Shown: piece after piece, positions 14,776-14,946 of the stretch
How the letters are laid out: each line of letters begins with the position of its first letter
Position numbering within the stretch: the stretch's first letter is position 1
Origin: Tissierellia bacterium
Lineage (GTDB): Bacteria > Bacillota > Clostridia > Tissierellales > Tissierellaceae
Reading direction: 5' to 3'
Assembly: GCA_012521625.1 (NCBI GenBank)
Contig: JAAYLY010000094.1
Span: 1-14,946, forward strand
DNA length: 14,946 nt
Translations under genes and position numbers: made by a program
Notes under the pieces: model-generated
Told to the model about the DNA's origin: nothing
Databases searched by the model: none
Seen by the model: the letters and a program-made list of their open reading frames with translations, nothing else

Positions 14776-14916
14776 GTCGTCCACCTCCAATAGTGCAAAA
14801 ATCACTGGGGGCCGACGATAAAAGAAATTGGTAAATTTCAATAGTATAAGAATTTGGTTGAAATATACAGACAATTCTGTTAAAATTTAAAGTAAGTAAT
14901 AATGCCAATTTCACGG
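14776..14916 (+). promoter_or_regulatory. CRISPR leader with folded element
   Basis: This 141-bp non-coding stretch lies between the tkt terminator and the first CRISPR repeat. Its 5' part (14777-14818) folds into a stem: TCGTC/GACGA, then CCTCC/GGGGG with one wobble, an AAT bulge, AGTG/CACT and a CAAAAAT loop. Its 3' part is AT-rich and carries a strong promoter (14858-14886). Both fit a leader, which drives array transcription and guides spacer insertion at the first repeat. The exact 5' limit of the leader is not defined by sequence alone. Confidence 0.7.
14858..14886 (+). promoter_or_regulatory. Promoter for the CRISPR array
   Basis: TTGAAA (14858-14863), a 17-bp spacer and TAAAAT (14881-14886) preceded by TGT (extended -10) make a strong sigma-A promoter. 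Transcription would begin near 14893, about 24 nt before the first repeat, as expected for pre-crRNA. Confidence 0.75.
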
Positions 14917-14946
14917 GTTTATAGACTACCTATAAGGTATTGAAAC
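14917..14946 (+). CRISPR. First CRISPR repeat (30 nt); the array continues beyond the window
   Basis: The last 30 bases begin GTTTATAGACTACC and end ATTGAAAC. The length, the GTTT start and the ATTGAAAC end match repeats of clostridial type I-B (sometimes shared by type III) systems, in which Cas6 leaves the last 8 nt as the crRNA 5' handle. An internal hairpin, TACCT-ATA-AGGTA (14927-14939), fits Cas6 recognition. A leader promoter lies upstream in the same direction, so this should be the leader-proximal repeat. Only one copy is visible, so the assignment rests on similarity and context and not on repetition. Confidence 0.85.

Noticed and set aside
14320..14874. Long minus-strand ORF (184 codons) over the tkt 3' end
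   Set aside because: It lies antisense to transketolase, runs through the terminator and CRISPR leader, and its translation is Ser/Leu/Pro-rich shadow sequence without recognisable motifs.

Overview
The window reads as a stretch of chromosome from a low-GC, Gram-positive anaerobe, most likely in the Clostridia/Tissierellia. The evidence is AT-rich intergenic DNA, strong AGGAGG-type Shine-Dalgarno (SD) sites, heavy use of AGG/AGA/ATA codons, Clostridia-like protein families, and a final 30-nt CRISPR repeat that ends in ATTGAAAC. A sigma-K-like promoter hints at an endospore former. All real genes lie on the + strand.

Layout. (1) Positions 1-866 hold the 3' end of a large SMC/Rad50-like (YhaN-type) ATPase gene, followed by a cluster of TTAA-rich palindromes. 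(2) Positions 1002-2986 are a tight operon: metallophosphoesterase, glucosamine-6-phosphate deaminase (nagB) and a CYTH-domain phosphate-binding enzyme. (3) Positions 2992-6335 hold the TldD/TldE (PmbA) metalloprotease pair, flanked on each side by a small single-gene unit. These units encode hydrophobic proteins of 58 and 59 residues. (4) Positions 6361-8879 are a monocistronic phosphoenolpyruvate synthase with its own promoter and terminator. (5) Positions 8916-11347 encode an ABC exporter as overlapping ATPase and 12-TM permease genes. (6) Positions 11406-14775 hold an MTA/SAH deaminase (mtaD) and a transketolase (tkt) with its terminator. (7) Positions 14776-14946 are a CRISPR leader with a folded element and a strong promoter, ending in the first repeat. 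The window stops at the last base of that repeat, so spacers and cas genes are not visible.

The most unusual signal is a repeated layout at gene starts. Upstream of both small proteins and of tldD, the SD sequence is fully paired in a long hairpin (15-18 bp), and a -10-like element lies in the loop or upstream arm. Transcripts started locally would lack the anti-SD arm and be translatable, whereas read-through transcripts would have the SD masked. A weaker version surrounds the promoter of the ABC exporter. The two small proteins share a design, an acidic-Ser/acidic turn followed by about 11 hydrophobic residues, present twice in each. In the second protein this is an evident 69-nt tandem duplication, and the gene has a consensus-matching sigma-K-type promoter.

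Everything else is conserved housekeeping metabolism. No insertion sequences, phage genes, tRNA or rRNA were seen.
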